Shown: piece after piece, positions 1 to 10,200 of the stretch
Layout: the number at the start of each line of letters is the position of its first letter
How positions within the stretch are numbered: position 1 is the stretch's first letter
Assembly (NCBI RefSeq): GCF_047344985.1
Contig: NZ_CP178861.1
Location: 2,852,001 to 2,916,000 of the forward strand
Direction of reading: 5' to 3'
Source of the DNA: Bdellovibrio sp047344985
GTDB taxonomy: Bacteria; Bdellovibrionota; Bdellovibrionia; Bdellovibrionales; Bdellovibrionaceae
Length of the DNA stretch: 64,000 nucleotides
Notes under the pieces: model-generated
The model's input: the letters and a program-made list of their open reading frames with translations, nothing else
Told to the model about the DNA's origin: nothing
Database searches by the model: none
Translations under genes and position numbers: made by a program

Positions 1-1
1 T

Positions 2-1126
2 CGTTTGAAAAACGACAGCGACTATCTTAAACGCCGTGAAGAGATCGAAAAATTCAATTCGCTTAATAATGGCAAGGTCCGCGGTCTTTCAATGACGGCG
101 ACAAAGTTTGGTATCGCCTTCACAGCTCGCTTCCTAAATCAGGGAAATTCTTTGGTGAATGTGCATAAAGATGGAACTGTGCAAGTTTCAACGGGTGCAA
201 CGGAGATGGGTCAGGGGGTAAACACCAAGATTCAACAAATCGTGGCTCACGCTTTCGGGATTCCAGCTCCCGATGTCAAAGTGATGGCGACCTCCACGGA
301 GAAAAATCACAACACTTCGCCCACAGCGGCGTCGAGCGGTTCTGATATCAACGGTTCAGCGGCTTTGAAAGCCAGCCTAGAAATTAAAAAACGCCTGGCG
401 TGGCTGTTTCAAAATATTATCGCGGGCACACCGATGAACGATATTGCCGAGTGTCCACCTGTTGACGAAAAACTTCTTCGCCTTGAAGATTTTGATTTCA
501 ATCACGGGCAGGTCAAACACTTGCCATCAGGCCAAACACTGCCGTGGGCAGATCTTGTAAAGAAGGCTTATTTAAATCGCATGTCCTTAGGAGAATACGC
601 TCACTTTAAAACGGAAGGTCTTGGTTTCGACAAAGCGCGCAGCATGGGAACGCCTTTTAGCTATTTCACAAACGGTGTGGCCTTAAGCGAAGTGCAACTT
701 GATACATGGACCGGAGAATACAAAGTTTTAAGAACAGATATTCTCATGGATCTGGGACGTCCATTAAATCCTGGCATTGATCGCGGCCAGGTCACCGGTG
801 CCTTCGTACAAGGCATGGGTTGGGTGACATCCGAAAAACTTTTCTATAACAAAGACGGAAGACTTTTAAGTCACTCTCCAACGACTTACAAAATCCCCAA
901 CATTCAAGACACCCCTCGCGTTTTCAATATCGAATTTATTGAGAATCACGAAAACCGTCAGAATGTCCACCGCTCGAAAGCCGTCGGTGAACCACCGTTC
1001 TTATTGGGAATCAGCGTATGGACGGCCTTGAAAGATGCTTTGAAATACAAGACGTCAAAAATTCCAAATATTAAATCTCCGGCAACACCCGAAGAACTTT
1101 TAATGGAGCTAGCTCGCTATGAGTAA
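2..1126 (+). CDS. xdhB: Xanthine dehydrogenase, molybdopterin-binding subunit (3' part, 5' end outside window)
   Basis: This is the C-terminal part of the large molybdenum subunit of xanthine dehydrogenase, which oxidises hypoxanthine to xanthine and urate in the cytoplasm. The reading frame is open to the window edge, so no start is visible. Family marks are TGATEMGQGVNTK, the STEKNHNTSPTAASSGSD stretch, GAFVQGMGW, and KAVGEPPFLLG near the end, whose Glu matches the active-site glutamate of the family. The stop overlaps the xdhC start by 8 bases, so the two are translated together. The FeS/FAD parts are presumably upstream. Another molybdenum hydroxylase of the family is possible, but the xdhC and adenine deaminase neighbours favour a purine substrate. 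Confidence 0.9.
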   Translation, partial: RLKNDSDYLKRREEIEKFNSLNNGKVRGLSMTATKFGIAFTARFLNQGNSLVNVHKDGTVQVSTGATEMGQGVNTKIQQIVAHAFGIPAPDVKVMATSTEKNHNTSPTAASSGSDINGSAALKASLEIKKRLAWLFQNIIAGTPMNDIAECPPVDEKLLRLEDFDFNHGQVKHLPSGQTLPWADLVKKAYLNRMSLGEYAHFKTEGLGFDKARSMGTPFSYFTNGVALSEVQLDTWTGEYKVLRTDILMDLGRPLNPGIDRGQVTGAFVQGMGWVTSEKLFYNKDGRLLSHSPTTYKIPNIQDTPRVFNIEFIENHENRQNVHRSKAVGEPPFLLGISVWTALKDALKYKTSKIPNIKSPATPEELLMELARYE

Positions 1127-1934
1127 AGGAAATTTCGAAGATTTTCTAGGCGCAATGTCGGCCCTTCAGAAAAAGGGAAAAACTTTTGTTGTTGTCACTT
1201 TGGTAAAACAAATCGGCTCTTCCCCGCAAGAGGTTGGAGCCCGCGCGATCATCAGCGCTGACGGCCTTGAATACGGAACCGTCGGCGGCGGCAAGGTTGA
1301 AAACCGCGCCATTCAAGAAGCCAAAAAAATGATCACAGAAAAAACGCGTTACTTATTTACCGATTGGAACTTACAAAAAGACATCGGTATGACTTGCGGT
1401 GGAGTGGTGAGTTTCTTTTTTGAACTCTTTGAACAAGAGCACCCCTTTCACGTCGCCGTGTTTGGCGCAGGCCACATTGCCCAAGAATTCGTTCGCCTAC
1501 TTTTAAAGCTCGACTGCAAGGTCTCTTGTTTTGATCCGCGCCGTGAATGGCTGGACAAACTTCCAACGTCTTCCAAGCTCACGACTCTTTGCACAGAGGA
1601 TATGGCAGGCGAAGTAACAAAACTTCCCGAGAGATCTTTTGTCACACTGATGACGATGGGACACGGCACGGATTTACCAGTTCTAATTGAAACGATGAAA
1701 CACCGTGATCGTTTCAGCTATGTTGGGAACGTCGGAAGTCATCAAAAGTATTTACGTCTGCGCAACGATCTGAAACAAGCCGGCATCCCTGAAGACGTGA
1801 TTGAAAAGTTTTATTGCCCGATGGGTGAAGACTTTGGTGGCAACTCTCCGGTTGAAATCGCCTTTAGCATCATTGCGCAAATTTTAAGAACAAAAGATCA
1901 GATCTTTGGTAGAAGCAACGAAGCTTCAACATAA
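1119..1934 (+). CDS. xdhC: XdhC/CoxI-family molybdenum cofactor insertion protein
   Basis: XdhC proteins bind molybdopterin cofactor, promote its sulfuration and hand it to xanthine dehydrogenase. The 271-residue protein has the N-terminal XdhC_CoxI domain (VKQIGSSPQEVGARAI, then GTVGGGKVE) and a C-terminal Rossmann-like domain starting near residue 112 (VFGAGHIAQEF). It ends with the family block PMGEDFGGNSPVEIAFSI. The ATG lies inside the end of xdhB, and the adenine deaminase start follows 10 bases after the stop. The three genes therefore form one operon that takes adenine to oxidised purines. Confidence 0.92.
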   Translation: MSKGNFEDFLGAMSALQKKGKTFVVVTLVKQIGSSPQEVGARAIISADGLEYGTVGGGKVENRAIQEAKKMITEKTRYLFTDWNLQKDIGMTCGGVVSFFFELFEQEHPFHVAVFGAGHIAQEFVRLLLKLDCKVSCFDPRREWLDKLPTSSKLTTLCTEDMAGEVTKLPERSFVTLMTMGHGTDLPVLIETMKHRDRFSYVGNVGSHQKYLRLRNDLKQAGIPEDVIEKFYCPMGEDFGGNSPVEIAFSIIAQILRTKDQIFGRSNEAST

Positions 1935-1944
1935 AGGAATATCC

Positions 1945-3711
1945 ATGGCCACTTCTTTGGCAAAAAAGAAAACTCAAAAAATTTCTTCTCGAGAATTGCC
2001 AGAGCGCCTGGCTCAAGCCCGTGGTGACGCAGAACTTGATATGCTTATCACCAATGTCCAAATGCTGGATGTGATCACCGGAGAAACCTATCCCACGGCC
2101 ATTGCTATTGGTGGAGAATTCATCGTTGGCGTTGGTCTTGAATATCTTGGAAGTCCTGCAAAACGCGTTTACGACGGCCAAGGTCTTTTCGTGACACCGG
2201 GTTTTATTGACGGACACTTGCACATTGAATCTTCAATGATGTCGCCGTTTGAATTTGAAAAAGCGACTTTGCCTTTAGGCACAACCACAGCCATCTGTGA
2301 TCCGCACGAAATCACAAATGTTCTGGGGGGAAAAGGTTTTGAGTGGTTTTTAAGAAGTTCTGAACTCATGCACCAAAATCTTTTTGTACAAATGTCATCT
2401 TGCGTACCCGCTCTTCCCGGTTTTGAAACAACAGGAAGTGATTTTCCTTTAGAAGAAATGAAAACGCACAGGGACCATCCTTCCGTTTTGGGTCTAGCTG
2501 AAATGATGAATTTCCCAGGCGTGATCCATGCGAATAAAGAAGTGCTCGCGAAAATTGAAGCCTTTGACGACCTGAACCTCGACGGCCATGCGCCCCTGTT
2601 AAGAGGTAAAGCTTTGAATGCCTACCTTCTGGCTGGAATTCAAAACTGTCACGAAACCGTGACGATCGAAGAAGGGCGAGAAAAACTGCAAAAAGGAATG
2701 GGCCTTATCATTCGTGAAGGCAGTGTCGCAAAAAATTTAAAAACGCTCGCGCCTTTAGTAAACGATTTTTCGTCTGCGCAATGTCTTCTTTGCACGGATG
2801 ATCGTAATCCTTTTGAAATCGCGCATGAAGGTCACATTAATTTTTTAATCCGCGAACTCATTAATAAGCACAATGTTCCGGTGCATGTGGCTTATCGCCT
2901 CGCGACTTATTCCGCAGCCAAGCACTTTGGTTTAAAGCGTTTAGGCCTGGTCGCTCCGGGTAAAAAAGCGGATTTAGTTTTAATCTCAGACCTAAAACAA
3001 GTCCACATTCAAGAAGTGATGATCGGTGGAAAACTTGTTTCAGAACTTTCTTTGGAAAATCACGTTCAAGAAAAATTAAAAAAATCTCTTCCGCCCTTAG
3101 AAAACACGATGAAGCGTGCCCTTTTAACTGCCGCAGATCTTCAGTACAAACTCACTGCGGGTGGCTACAATGTGATTGAAATCGTGCCTCATGAAATCAT
3201 CACAAAGCACTTAACTGTTCGCTATGATGGTCAAAAGTTCTTAGAAAATGATGTTCTTTATATGGCGAATATCGAGCGTTACGGCAAAGGTTTACCACCG
3301 GGCTTAGGATTGGTGAAAGGCCTTGGTTTAAAGAGCGGCGCTTTGGCAAGTTCTGTAGCTCATGATTCACACAATCTTATGGTGATTGGCACAAACGCCG
3401 AAGATATGGCTCTTGCGGCGAACACGCTTATCGACTGTGGCGGCGGTTTCGTTGTTGTCGATCAAGGGAAAGTGCAAGCTCTTGTGAAACTGCCTATCGC
3501 AGGACTTTTGAGTTTGCAAAGTGCTGAAGAAATAAAAACCGGCATTGAAGATCTGAAGCAGGCATTCCGCAAGCTTGGAGTCGTACTGGATGAACCTTTT
3601 ATTCAGATGGCTTTCTTAGCTCTTCCGGTGATTCCGACATTGAAGCTGACAGACCGAGGTCTTGTCGACGTGACAAAGTTTGAATTCATTCCACTTTATC
3701 AAGAGGCTTAA
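1945..3711 (+). CDS. ade: Adenine deaminase
   Basis: Adenine deaminase (EC 3.5.4.2) converts adenine to hypoxanthine and ammonia, supplying the substrate for the xanthine dehydrogenase encoded just upstream. The 588-residue product has the amidohydrolase metal motif HLHIESSMM near residues 91-99, CDPHEITNVLGGKG, and LCTDDRNPFEIAHEGH near residue 283. The C-terminal adenine deaminase domain includes SVAHDSHNLMVIG. An in-frame TTG exists at 1906, but ATG 1945 has a well-placed AAAGGA and starts after the xdhC stop, so it is preferred. A 10-bp hairpin overlaps the stop codon and probably ends the operon. Confidence 0.93.
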   Translation: MATSLAKKKTQKISSRELPERLAQARGDAELDMLITNVQMLDVITGETYPTAIAIGGEFIVGVGLEYLGSPAKRVYDGQGLFVTPGFIDGHLHIESSMMSPFEFEKATLPLGTTTAICDPHEITNVLGGKGFEWFLRSSELMHQNLFVQMSSCVPALPGFETTGSDFPLEEMKTHRDHPSVLGLAEMMNFPGVIHANKEVLAKIEAFDDLNLDGHAPLLRGKALNAYLLAGIQNCHETVTIEEGREKLQKGMGLIIREGSVAKNLKTLAPLVNDFSSAQCLLCTDDRNPFEIAHEGHINFLIRELINKHNVPVHVAYRLATYSAAKHFGLKRLGLVAPGKKADLVLISDLKQVHIQEVMIGGKLVSELSLENHVQEKLKKSLPPLENTMKRALLTAADLQYKLTAGGYNVIEIVPHEIITKHLTVRYDGQKFLENDVLYMANIERYGKGLPPGLGLVKGLGLKSGALASSVAHDSHNLMVIGTNAEDMALAANTLIDCGGGFVVVDQGKVQALVKLPIAGLLSLQSAEEIKTGIEDLKQAFRKLGVVLDEPFIQMAFLALPVIPTLKLTDRGLVDVTKFEFIPLYQEA

Positions 3712-3722
3712 CAAGCCTCTTG
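3700..3722 (+). terminator. Hairpin at the end of the purine operon
   Basis: A perfect 10-bp stem (CAAGAGGCTT / AAGCCTCTTG) with a 3-base loop overlaps the ade stop codon. It is followed by a loose T-rich stretch (CTGTTTTCTG), as in an intrinsic terminator. Confidence 0.7.
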
Positions 3723-3804
3723 CTGTTTTCTGTCACATCTTTTGTCGTCTGCATGATTTTGCCGTTCCAAAGGCTCATAATTCTAATGAAAGAAGGAGCT
3801 TTTT

Positions 3805-4332
3805 ATGGAACTCGAAAAACAGAGAAAACCCACAACACCTCCCTCTAATGTAACTCCACTTCCTACTGAGGCGACAAAAACCTATCAGGCCCAACCCACA
3901 AAAACGTTTGTACCAATTCAGAAAAATTACTCCCAGGAAGTCTGCGTGATCATGGGTGTACTTTTGCTGATCACGGGACTTGTTGGTTTTGTTGTCGACA
4001 ATCTTCTTGGCGCACACCTCAGTTATACACATAACGCCATCCACGTGGCCTCAGGTGCCCTGGCTTTATGGTTTGGTTTTGACAGTCTTGCGAATGCTAA
4101 AAGGTTTAGTTACGTCTTCGGAACGATCTATGGGCTCTTAGGAATTGTGGGCTTTGCCCTAGGCCGCGAAGGCCTGCCCGATGTCGGCAATATTGTAGAG
4201 GACCGCTATCTTTGGAAAGCCATTCCAAAAGTTTTGGAGTTCGGCACCGTTGATCACGTTTTGCATATCATCTTTGCTGCCGTATTTATTTTAGGAGCCG
4301 TGATGACATTCAAACGCTTTCAAAGAATTTAA
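3805..4332 (+). CDS. DUF4383-like four-helix membrane protein
   Basis: This 175-residue protein has a polar, Pro/Thr-rich N-terminus of about 45 residues followed by roughly four hydrophobic segments. They start near VCVIMGVLLLITGLVGFVV, ALALWFGF, FGTIYGLLGIVGFAL and VLHIIFAAVFILGAV. Conserved His residues around HLSYTHNAIHVASG and DHVLHII match the DUF4383 family, whose function is unknown. ATG 3805 follows GAAAGAAGGAG. The gene is monocistronic and convergent with the DUF1636 gene; the two stop codons overlap by 3 bases. Confidence 0.7.
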   Translation: MELEKQRKPTTPPSNVTPLPTEATKTYQAQPTKTFVPIQKNYSQEVCVIMGVLLLITGLVGFVVDNLLGAHLSYTHNAIHVASGALALWFGFDSLANAKRFSYVFGTIYGLLGIVGFALGREGLPDVGNIVEDRYLWKAIPKVLEFGTVDHVLHIIFAAVFILGAVMTFKRFQRI

Positions 4333-4592
4333 CCTTCACGGCGAAGGATTTCCTCCACCACACTTTCAACGGTGGCGTCACGGGACATTGTCAGTTTGTT
4401 GGAAACAATCAAAGTGATTTTTTGCGGAGGACAAAACCGTTGGCAGGACGTTGTTTGGACCTGCCATTGAACTTCCGGTTTTCTTTCGGAGAGTTCCCGC
4501 TGAACAGCTTCGACGAAGTCTTTCAACGAAAACCCAGGGTCTGTCGCCGAGCCTTTTGCGCAGCTCGCACAGATCTCAATATGTTTTATCAT
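4329..4592 (-). CDS. DUF1636 family, thioredoxin-fold ferredoxin-like metal-binding protein
   Basis: This 87-residue protein starts MIKHIEICASCAKGS and carries Cys pairs (CASC near the N-terminus and CQRFCPP near residue 50), the pattern of DUF1636 proteins, predicted to bind a metal or a 2Fe-2S cluster. Its function is unknown. The start at 4592 forms an ATGA overlap with the stop of the upstream protease gene, so it is translationally coupled to it. A longer frame from 4622 would run through the protease C-terminus and is not favoured. Confidence 0.7.
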   Translation of the reverse strand: MIKHIEICASCAKGSATDPGFSLKDFVEAVQRELSERKPEVQWQVQTTSCQRFCPPQKITLIVSNKLTMSRDATVESVVEEILRREG

Positions 4593-5482
4593 TTCATTTT
4601 CTGCATTACTTCCGCAATCCACGTCTTATAGTAGACTGCATTCGTGTAAACGCCAACACCATCGCAAAGCTGGCTGCCACGACTTGTAACACCGAAAAGA
4701 TAATATTGTCCATTTTGCTCGATATAAGCTGGACCGCCAGAATCACCGGCACATGTGCCATGACCTTTAGATTCATCCAAACGAACTTCGCTCATTTGAA
4801 TAGATGAAATCGGAGCTTTTGTTTCACGAAGAACGCCGTCACCTGACATATCAACTTTAAGGCAATTCTTAAGATTGTCGTCACACATGACTTCGCCGTA
4901 CTCCAAAGCTTCGTCTAAGTTTTTAACTTTTTTCGGATCGATAGGTTCAACATCGACTTGAGACACGCCGTAACCTGCAACTGTGACAACAGTTCCACGG
5001 CGAAGAACATTTGAGTCTGCAAGCATTTGCACAGGTTTGTAACCTGCTGGCAGAGTTCCCGCGAACTTGATGATAGCGATATCGCCCCAGTCAGATTGCT
5101 TTTCTTCATGCTCTTCCGGTTTGTAAGAGTCATGGTATTTCACATCAACGACTTTACGAACAACTTCTTGAAGAACGTCAGGTTCACGAGTCGCCATGGC
5201 GGCATCCACGTCCACACCGAAAACGACTTTCAATTTTGAAGGCTTTGTTTGCACGCAGTGAGCGGCTGTTAAAACAAAATTTTCAGCAATAAGAGAACCT
5301 GTGCAGATCGCGTTGTCTTGGAGATCATAAATTCCTACGATTCCGGAAGCCAAAGGAGCTTTTTCCGAAACTAAAGTCCCGCCCATAATTCCCGTTCCAG
5401 TTGTCGTCTCGACCTCAGGTTGAGATTTAAGTCCACAGGACACCAAAGCAATCAAGCTGATAGCTAATAAAATACGGGCCAC
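4589..5482 (-). CDS. Trypsin-like serine protease, lipoprotein
   Basis: This is a secreted S1-family endopeptidase. The 297-residue product has a lipoprotein signal with lipobox LVSC (Cys16), and a mature chain entering the protease fold at IMGGTLVSEKAP. The catalytic triad is His75 (LTAAHC), Asp135 (GDIAIIK) and Ser249 (TCAGDSGGPAY). Several other Cys could form disulfides. The GTG start at 5482 follows GGGAGGGGCC. Predicted location is the outer or inner membrane facing the periplasm or surface. Predatory bdellovibrios carry many trypsin-like proteases for prey digestion; a role in predation is inference here. It is translationally coupled to the DUF1636 gene. Confidence 0.9.
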   Translation of the reverse strand: MARILLAISLIALVSCGLKSQPEVETTTGTGIMGGTLVSEKAPLASGIVGIYDLQDNAICTGSLIAENFVLTAAHCVQTKPSKLKVVFGVDVDAAMATREPDVLQEVVRKVVDVKYHDSYKPEEHEEKQSDWGDIAIIKFAGTLPAGYKPVQMLADSNVLRRGTVVTVAGYGVSQVDVEPIDPKKVKNLDEALEYGEVMCDDNLKNCLKVDMSGDGVLRETKAPISSIQMSEVRLDESKGHGTCAGDSGGPAYIEQNGQYYLFGVTSRGSQLCDGVGVYTNAVYYKTWIAEVMQKMK

Positions 5483-5610
5483 GGCCCCTCCCTCTAAAAT
5501 GAGGGGCTCTTATAGGCACTCCCTTACAAAACGGCAAGAATTTTCTTAAAAAAGGCGAGGCAGTTGACATATTCTTGTCCCCCTTCCTCTGAAAGCCTAA
5601 ACTATCGGGT

Positions 5611-7161
5611 ATGAAAAACTTTTATCAAGACGGCCCAAGCCTATCGAACACGTATCGTGCAGATGAAACTCTGCAAAAGTTTTTAAAAAAAGTCCTCCCT
5701 CCTGACGCACAAAAGGAAGCTCTGCCCCACCTCGATCACCTCGGGGAAAGAGCCGTCACAGACATGCTTCAATGGGCCCAAGAAGCCGAGGCTCAACCAC
5801 CTCAACATATTCCTTTCGATCCTTGGGGTCGTCGTATTGACGACATCAAAACTTCGAACGGCTGGAAGCAACTCGAAAAAGTCGCCGCCGAAGAAGGTAT
5901 CGTTGCCACGGCTTACGAAAGAAAGTTCGGAGCCTTCTCTCGTGTCTATCAAATGGCTTTGCTTTATTTGTATTCGCCAAGCTCGGCGATTTTTTCTTGT
6001 CCTTTGGCAATGACGGACGGCGCGGCCCGCGCTCTGGAAATTTATGCTGGCAATGACCTGAAAGAAAGAGCTCTGCCTCACCTTTTATCCAAAGATCCAA
6101 AAAACTTTTGGACGGCCGGACAATGGATGACGGAAAGAACTGGCGGCTCTGATGTGAGCGGCACTTCTACAGACGCTCATCCCTTTAAAGAAACCAGCTT
6201 GTTTTCAGCGACACACTCGCTGCATGGAACGAAGTGGTTCACTTCAGCAACAACGTCACAAATGGCCTTAACGCTGGCTCGTCCTGATGGAGCCCCCGCC
6301 GGCTCCAAGGGGCTCAGCCTTTTTTATCTTGAACTCCGCGACAAGCAAGGACAGCTCAATAATATTCAAATTCATCGTCTGAAAGACAAGCTTGGAACCA
6401 AAGCCCTGCCGACGGCGGAGTTGAGTCTTCAGGGGACTCCGGCTCGTATGATCGGCGGTGAAGGTGAAGGAATTAAAAAAATCGCAAGTGTTCTAAATAT
6501 CACGCGCATCTACAATTCCATCTGCGCAACCGGACACATGCGTCGTGCTTTGGATTTGGCAACCGACTATTCCAAAAAACGCAAAGCCTTCGGTAAGATT
6601 CTTATGGATCATCCTCTGCACCGAGAAACGTTGAAAGCTCTTGAAGAAGACTATCGTCGCTGTTTTGCGTTTTGCATGTTTGTTTCTCACCTTCTGGGAC
6701 AAGAGGAAGTCGGCGAGATTTCGGCCTCACAAAGAGTTTTATTAAGAGCACTGACTCCGATTCTAAAACTTTACACCGCAAAAAAAGCGATTCAAATTTC
6801 CAGCGAAGCGGTTGAAATGTTTGGCGGCGCAGGCTACATCGAAGACACGGGACTTCCCCGTCTGCTTCGTGATGCTCAAGTGTTTTCAATTTGGGAAGGC
6901 ACGACCAATGTGCTTTCTTTAGATATGCTTCGTGCATTTGAAAAAGAACAAGCGCTGCCTGTCCTTCTTGAATATTTCAAGAATTGCCCGGCAATGAAAT
7001 CGTCCGTCTCTTCATTTGTCGATAAATGGACGGCAATGCAAAAAATCTTAGGGCAGTTGGCGAAAGGTTCCCCTGAGGAGTGGGAAGCCAACGCGAGACG
7101 CCTGGCATTTATGGTCGGTGATCTTATGACCGACAACCTCATTTACGAATACGGACTCTAG
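5611..7161 (+). CDS. Acyl-CoA dehydrogenase, AidB-like branch
   Basis: This 516-residue FAD-dependent acyl-CoA dehydrogenase oxidises an acyl-CoA to the enoyl-CoA. The flavin/substrate loop MTERTGGSDVSG sits near residue 172, and the C-terminal helical domain holds EMFGGAGYIEDTGLPRLLRD and FSIWEGTTNVLSLDMLRA. The motif form and the extended N-terminus (PFDPWGRRIDDI) resemble AidB and related long acyl-CoA dehydrogenases rather than short-chain ones. The substrate cannot be read from sequence. The start has only a weak ribosome binding site. The gene stands alone between divergent and convergent neighbours. Confidence 0.85.
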   Translation: MKNFYQDGPSLSNTYRADETLQKFLKKVLPPDAQKEALPHLDHLGERAVTDMLQWAQEAEAQPPQHIPFDPWGRRIDDIKTSNGWKQLEKVAAEEGIVATAYERKFGAFSRVYQMALLYLYSPSSAIFSCPLAMTDGAARALEIYAGNDLKERALPHLLSKDPKNFWTAGQWMTERTGGSDVSGTSTDAHPFKETSLFSATHSLHGTKWFTSATTSQMALTLARPDGAPAGSKGLSLFYLELRDKQGQLNNIQIHRLKDKLGTKALPTAELSLQGTPARMIGGEGEGIKKIASVLNITRIYNSICATGHMRRALDLATDYSKKRKAFGKILMDHPLHRETLKALEEDYRRCFAFCMFVSHLLGQEEVGEISASQRVLLRALTPILKLYTAKKAIQISSEAVEMFGGAGYIEDTGLPRLLRDAQVFSIWEGTTNVLSLDMLRAFEKEQALPVLLEYFKNCPAMKSSVSSFVDKWTAMQKILGQLAKGSPEEWEANARRLAFMVGDLMTDNLIYEYGL

Positions 7162-7190
7162 CCGCTCTGTTACGTCGTTAAAATAGAATA

Positions 7191-7225
7191 AAAAAAGGCC
7201 ACTGAAATAATCAGTGGCCTTTGCT
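7191..7225 (-). terminator. Bidirectional intrinsic terminator
   Basis: An 11-bp perfect stem AAGGCCACTGA / TCAGTGGCCTT (7195-7205 and 7211-7221) with a 5-base loop lies between convergent genes. Read on the minus strand it is followed by a run of T, so it should end the repeat-protein transcript. It may also stop the acyl-CoA dehydrogenase transcript. Confidence 0.85.
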
Positions 7226-7245
7226 TTATGAGCTTTCCAATCAGA

Positions 7246-10200
7246 TTAGAAAGTCACTGGCGTCATATGCGGAACTTTTCCCGCATCGGAGTTACCGATG
7301 ATCATACCGCGCACTCGTGAGTGACGAGTTGCTGGCTTGAATGGAAGTCCTTTATACAACGGACTTTGCATAACTGGCGCCCAACGACCTTTAGAGTCGA
7401 TTGTCCACTCGCGGAAGTACATTGAAATCGTTGTACCTTCAATCAAGTAGTCAATAGTCGCACCAGAACCTGCAAGTTTCATGGCTGCTCTGAATGTGAA
7501 GAGGTTTTCCGCCATACCTTCACCGAACTGACCATAAGCTGTAGCGAACGCTCTTGGATCCGAGTTCATTGTTTTGTACATCGTTCTTAGAGCGTAGTAC
7601 ATTTTGCTTGCAGCATTTGCTGTGTCACGGTTGACAGAGTTCACGCAAGGACCACCGCGATCCAAGATGCAAAGATCGTATGGATCGTTGCTTGAACGGA
7701 AGTAGTCATAAATTTGATCTGTCGAAACGTTGATAAACTCATCTTGGCCCATACGCTGAGCTGCCATCATCAATCTCATCGTGTTCTCATCACTGAAGTT
7801 CACGTTGAACTCGATGCCTGTGTAACCCAAGTCTCTGTCAGGCACGCTCACCATCAAAGTATCCAAACCTGTTTTCTTAACAAGTTCACGAATACCTTTT
7901 CTGAGGCGATCGCCGTTACTAGACTCGTGTTTGAATGAGTAGCTGTATGTACCGAACATGCTGTCCATACGCGCTTTAGTATCCCAGTTTTCAACTGAGT
8001 ATTTCGCTCCGTAGAACATAAAGTCTTTTTCTTTATGTTTGAACCAGAAACGAGTGTCCTCTGAATCTGAGAAGATACCGTAGTGCACGCGAGCCGTGTT
8101 GCGGTCGATATGCATATCAGATGTCGTGAAGGAAGCGACACGACCTTTGCTATACGTTTTGTCCCAGATGATAGGAATTGCAAGTGACTTGCTGACAACT
8201 TTACCCGTAGATACGTTGCGGAAAGTTTCCACTTTCAACACCGGTGCTTTTTCTACGAAGTTTCTAGGTTTGTTGCTTGCGAAAGTTTCAGACGCAAGAA
8301 CGTTACCACGAATAAGATCTTCGTAAGCTTTTCTACCTGTCTCTGTCGTCAAGTCGAACAAGAATGAGAATCCGTCATCGGCATATTTGAATTCATTCAA
8401 TGAAAGATTCAAGATCGCCACTTTCGTGAACATAGAGAAACTGTCGAGTTTACCGCGAGTCATCTTCACGTAAGCTCTATCAGATCCTACTTTTTCTACG
8501 TAAGTTTCCCATGTACCTGTCGCCAATTTTGCAACACCAACGCCTACCGGACCAATACCTGCTCCAGCAGAGAAGATGATACCGCCGTGACCCATGTATG
8601 TGATGCTGTCGCCAGTATCCCAACGATCTAGGTCAGAAGCTTCTTTAGGTACCTGCCAACGTCCGCCCATAGCGTAAGCTTTGTCGAGTGTGCTTACGTA
8701 ACGAGTCGACTCTGTGTCTTTTCCGATGATCGGCAAGACGCCTACGTAAGCCCAGAAATGATCTAGAACTCCCGTTGCGTTGTCGAACCAGAAGCGCACC
8801 TGAGCACCCAGACCTACTTCAAGACTTCCGTAAACAGTTTTTTGGAAACCATCGCGGTAGTCGCCATAGATCAGAGCATCTGAAGACGCCATTGGTTTAT
8901 AATCGTATTTTACGAATGAAGATTTCGGTTCAACGTCTCTGAATTGAGGCGTCAAGTTCACGATGTAAGAACCGTAGTCAAAGCTCAAGTGGAACAATGG
9001 TTTCAACTTAGCTTTAAGTTCGTTCTTTTCTTTTTCTTCAAACTTACCAGTTGTGCTGGTTTCAGCTGTAGAACCAGTTGAGCTTGTAGTGGTTGTTTCA
9101 CCAGCCGTTGTTGTTTCACCAGCCGTTGTTGTTTCACCAGCTGTTGTGGTTTCGCCGGCAGTAGTCGTTTCACCGGCTGTAGTAGTTTCGAATCCAGTCG
9201 TAAAACCAGTTGTTCCGTGGTTCCCGTTGTTTCCGTTATTACCATTGTTGCCGTTATTACCATTGTTGCCGTTATTACCGTTGTTTCCGTTATTTCCGTT
9301 ATTGCCGTTATTTCCGTTATTGCCGTTGTTACCGTTGTTTCCGTTATTTCCGTTATTTCCGTTGTTTCCGTTGTTTCCGTTATTTCCGTTATTTCCGTTG
9401 TTTCCGTTATTTCCGTTGTTTCCGTTGTTTCCGTTATTTCCGTTATTTCCGTTATTGCCGTTATTGCCGTTATTTCCGTTATTTCCGTTGTTTCCGTTAT
9501 TAACGTTGTTTCCGTTATTACCGTTATTGCCGTTATTAACGTTGTTTCCGTTATTACCGTTATTACCGTTATTAACGTTGTTTCCGTTATTACCGTTATT
9601 ACCGTTATTTCCGTTATTACCGTTATTGCCGTTATTAACGTTGTTTCCGTTGTTTCCGTTATTGCCGTTATTAACGTTGTTTCCGTTATTACCGTTGTTA
9701 CCTACAATACCGTTATTTCCAACAATACCACTGGAAGCTGCAACACCGTTGTTACCGTTATTGCCATTGTTAGCATTGTTTGTGTTGTTACCATTATTTC
9801 CGTTATTACCGTTGTTGCCATTATTTCCAACAATACCGTTATTTCCAACAATACCACTGGACGCCGCAACACCGTTGTTACCGTTATTGCCATTGTTAGC
9901 ATTGTTTGTGTTGTTACCATTATTTCCGTTATTACCGTTGTTGCCATTATTTCCAACAATACCGTTATTTCCAACAATACCACTGGACGCCGCAACACCG
10001 TTGTTACCATTATTGGCATTATTTCCATTGTTACCATTATTGCCGTTGTTGCCCACGTTTCCTAAAACGCCGGCACTTCCAAGAATGCCAGAGTTTCCGA
10101 CAACTCCGTTATTTCCGTTATCGCCATTGTTACCGTTGTTTCCGTTATTCCCTGTGACACCGAGAAGTCCAGAACTTCCAACGATCCCAGCGCTTCCAGC

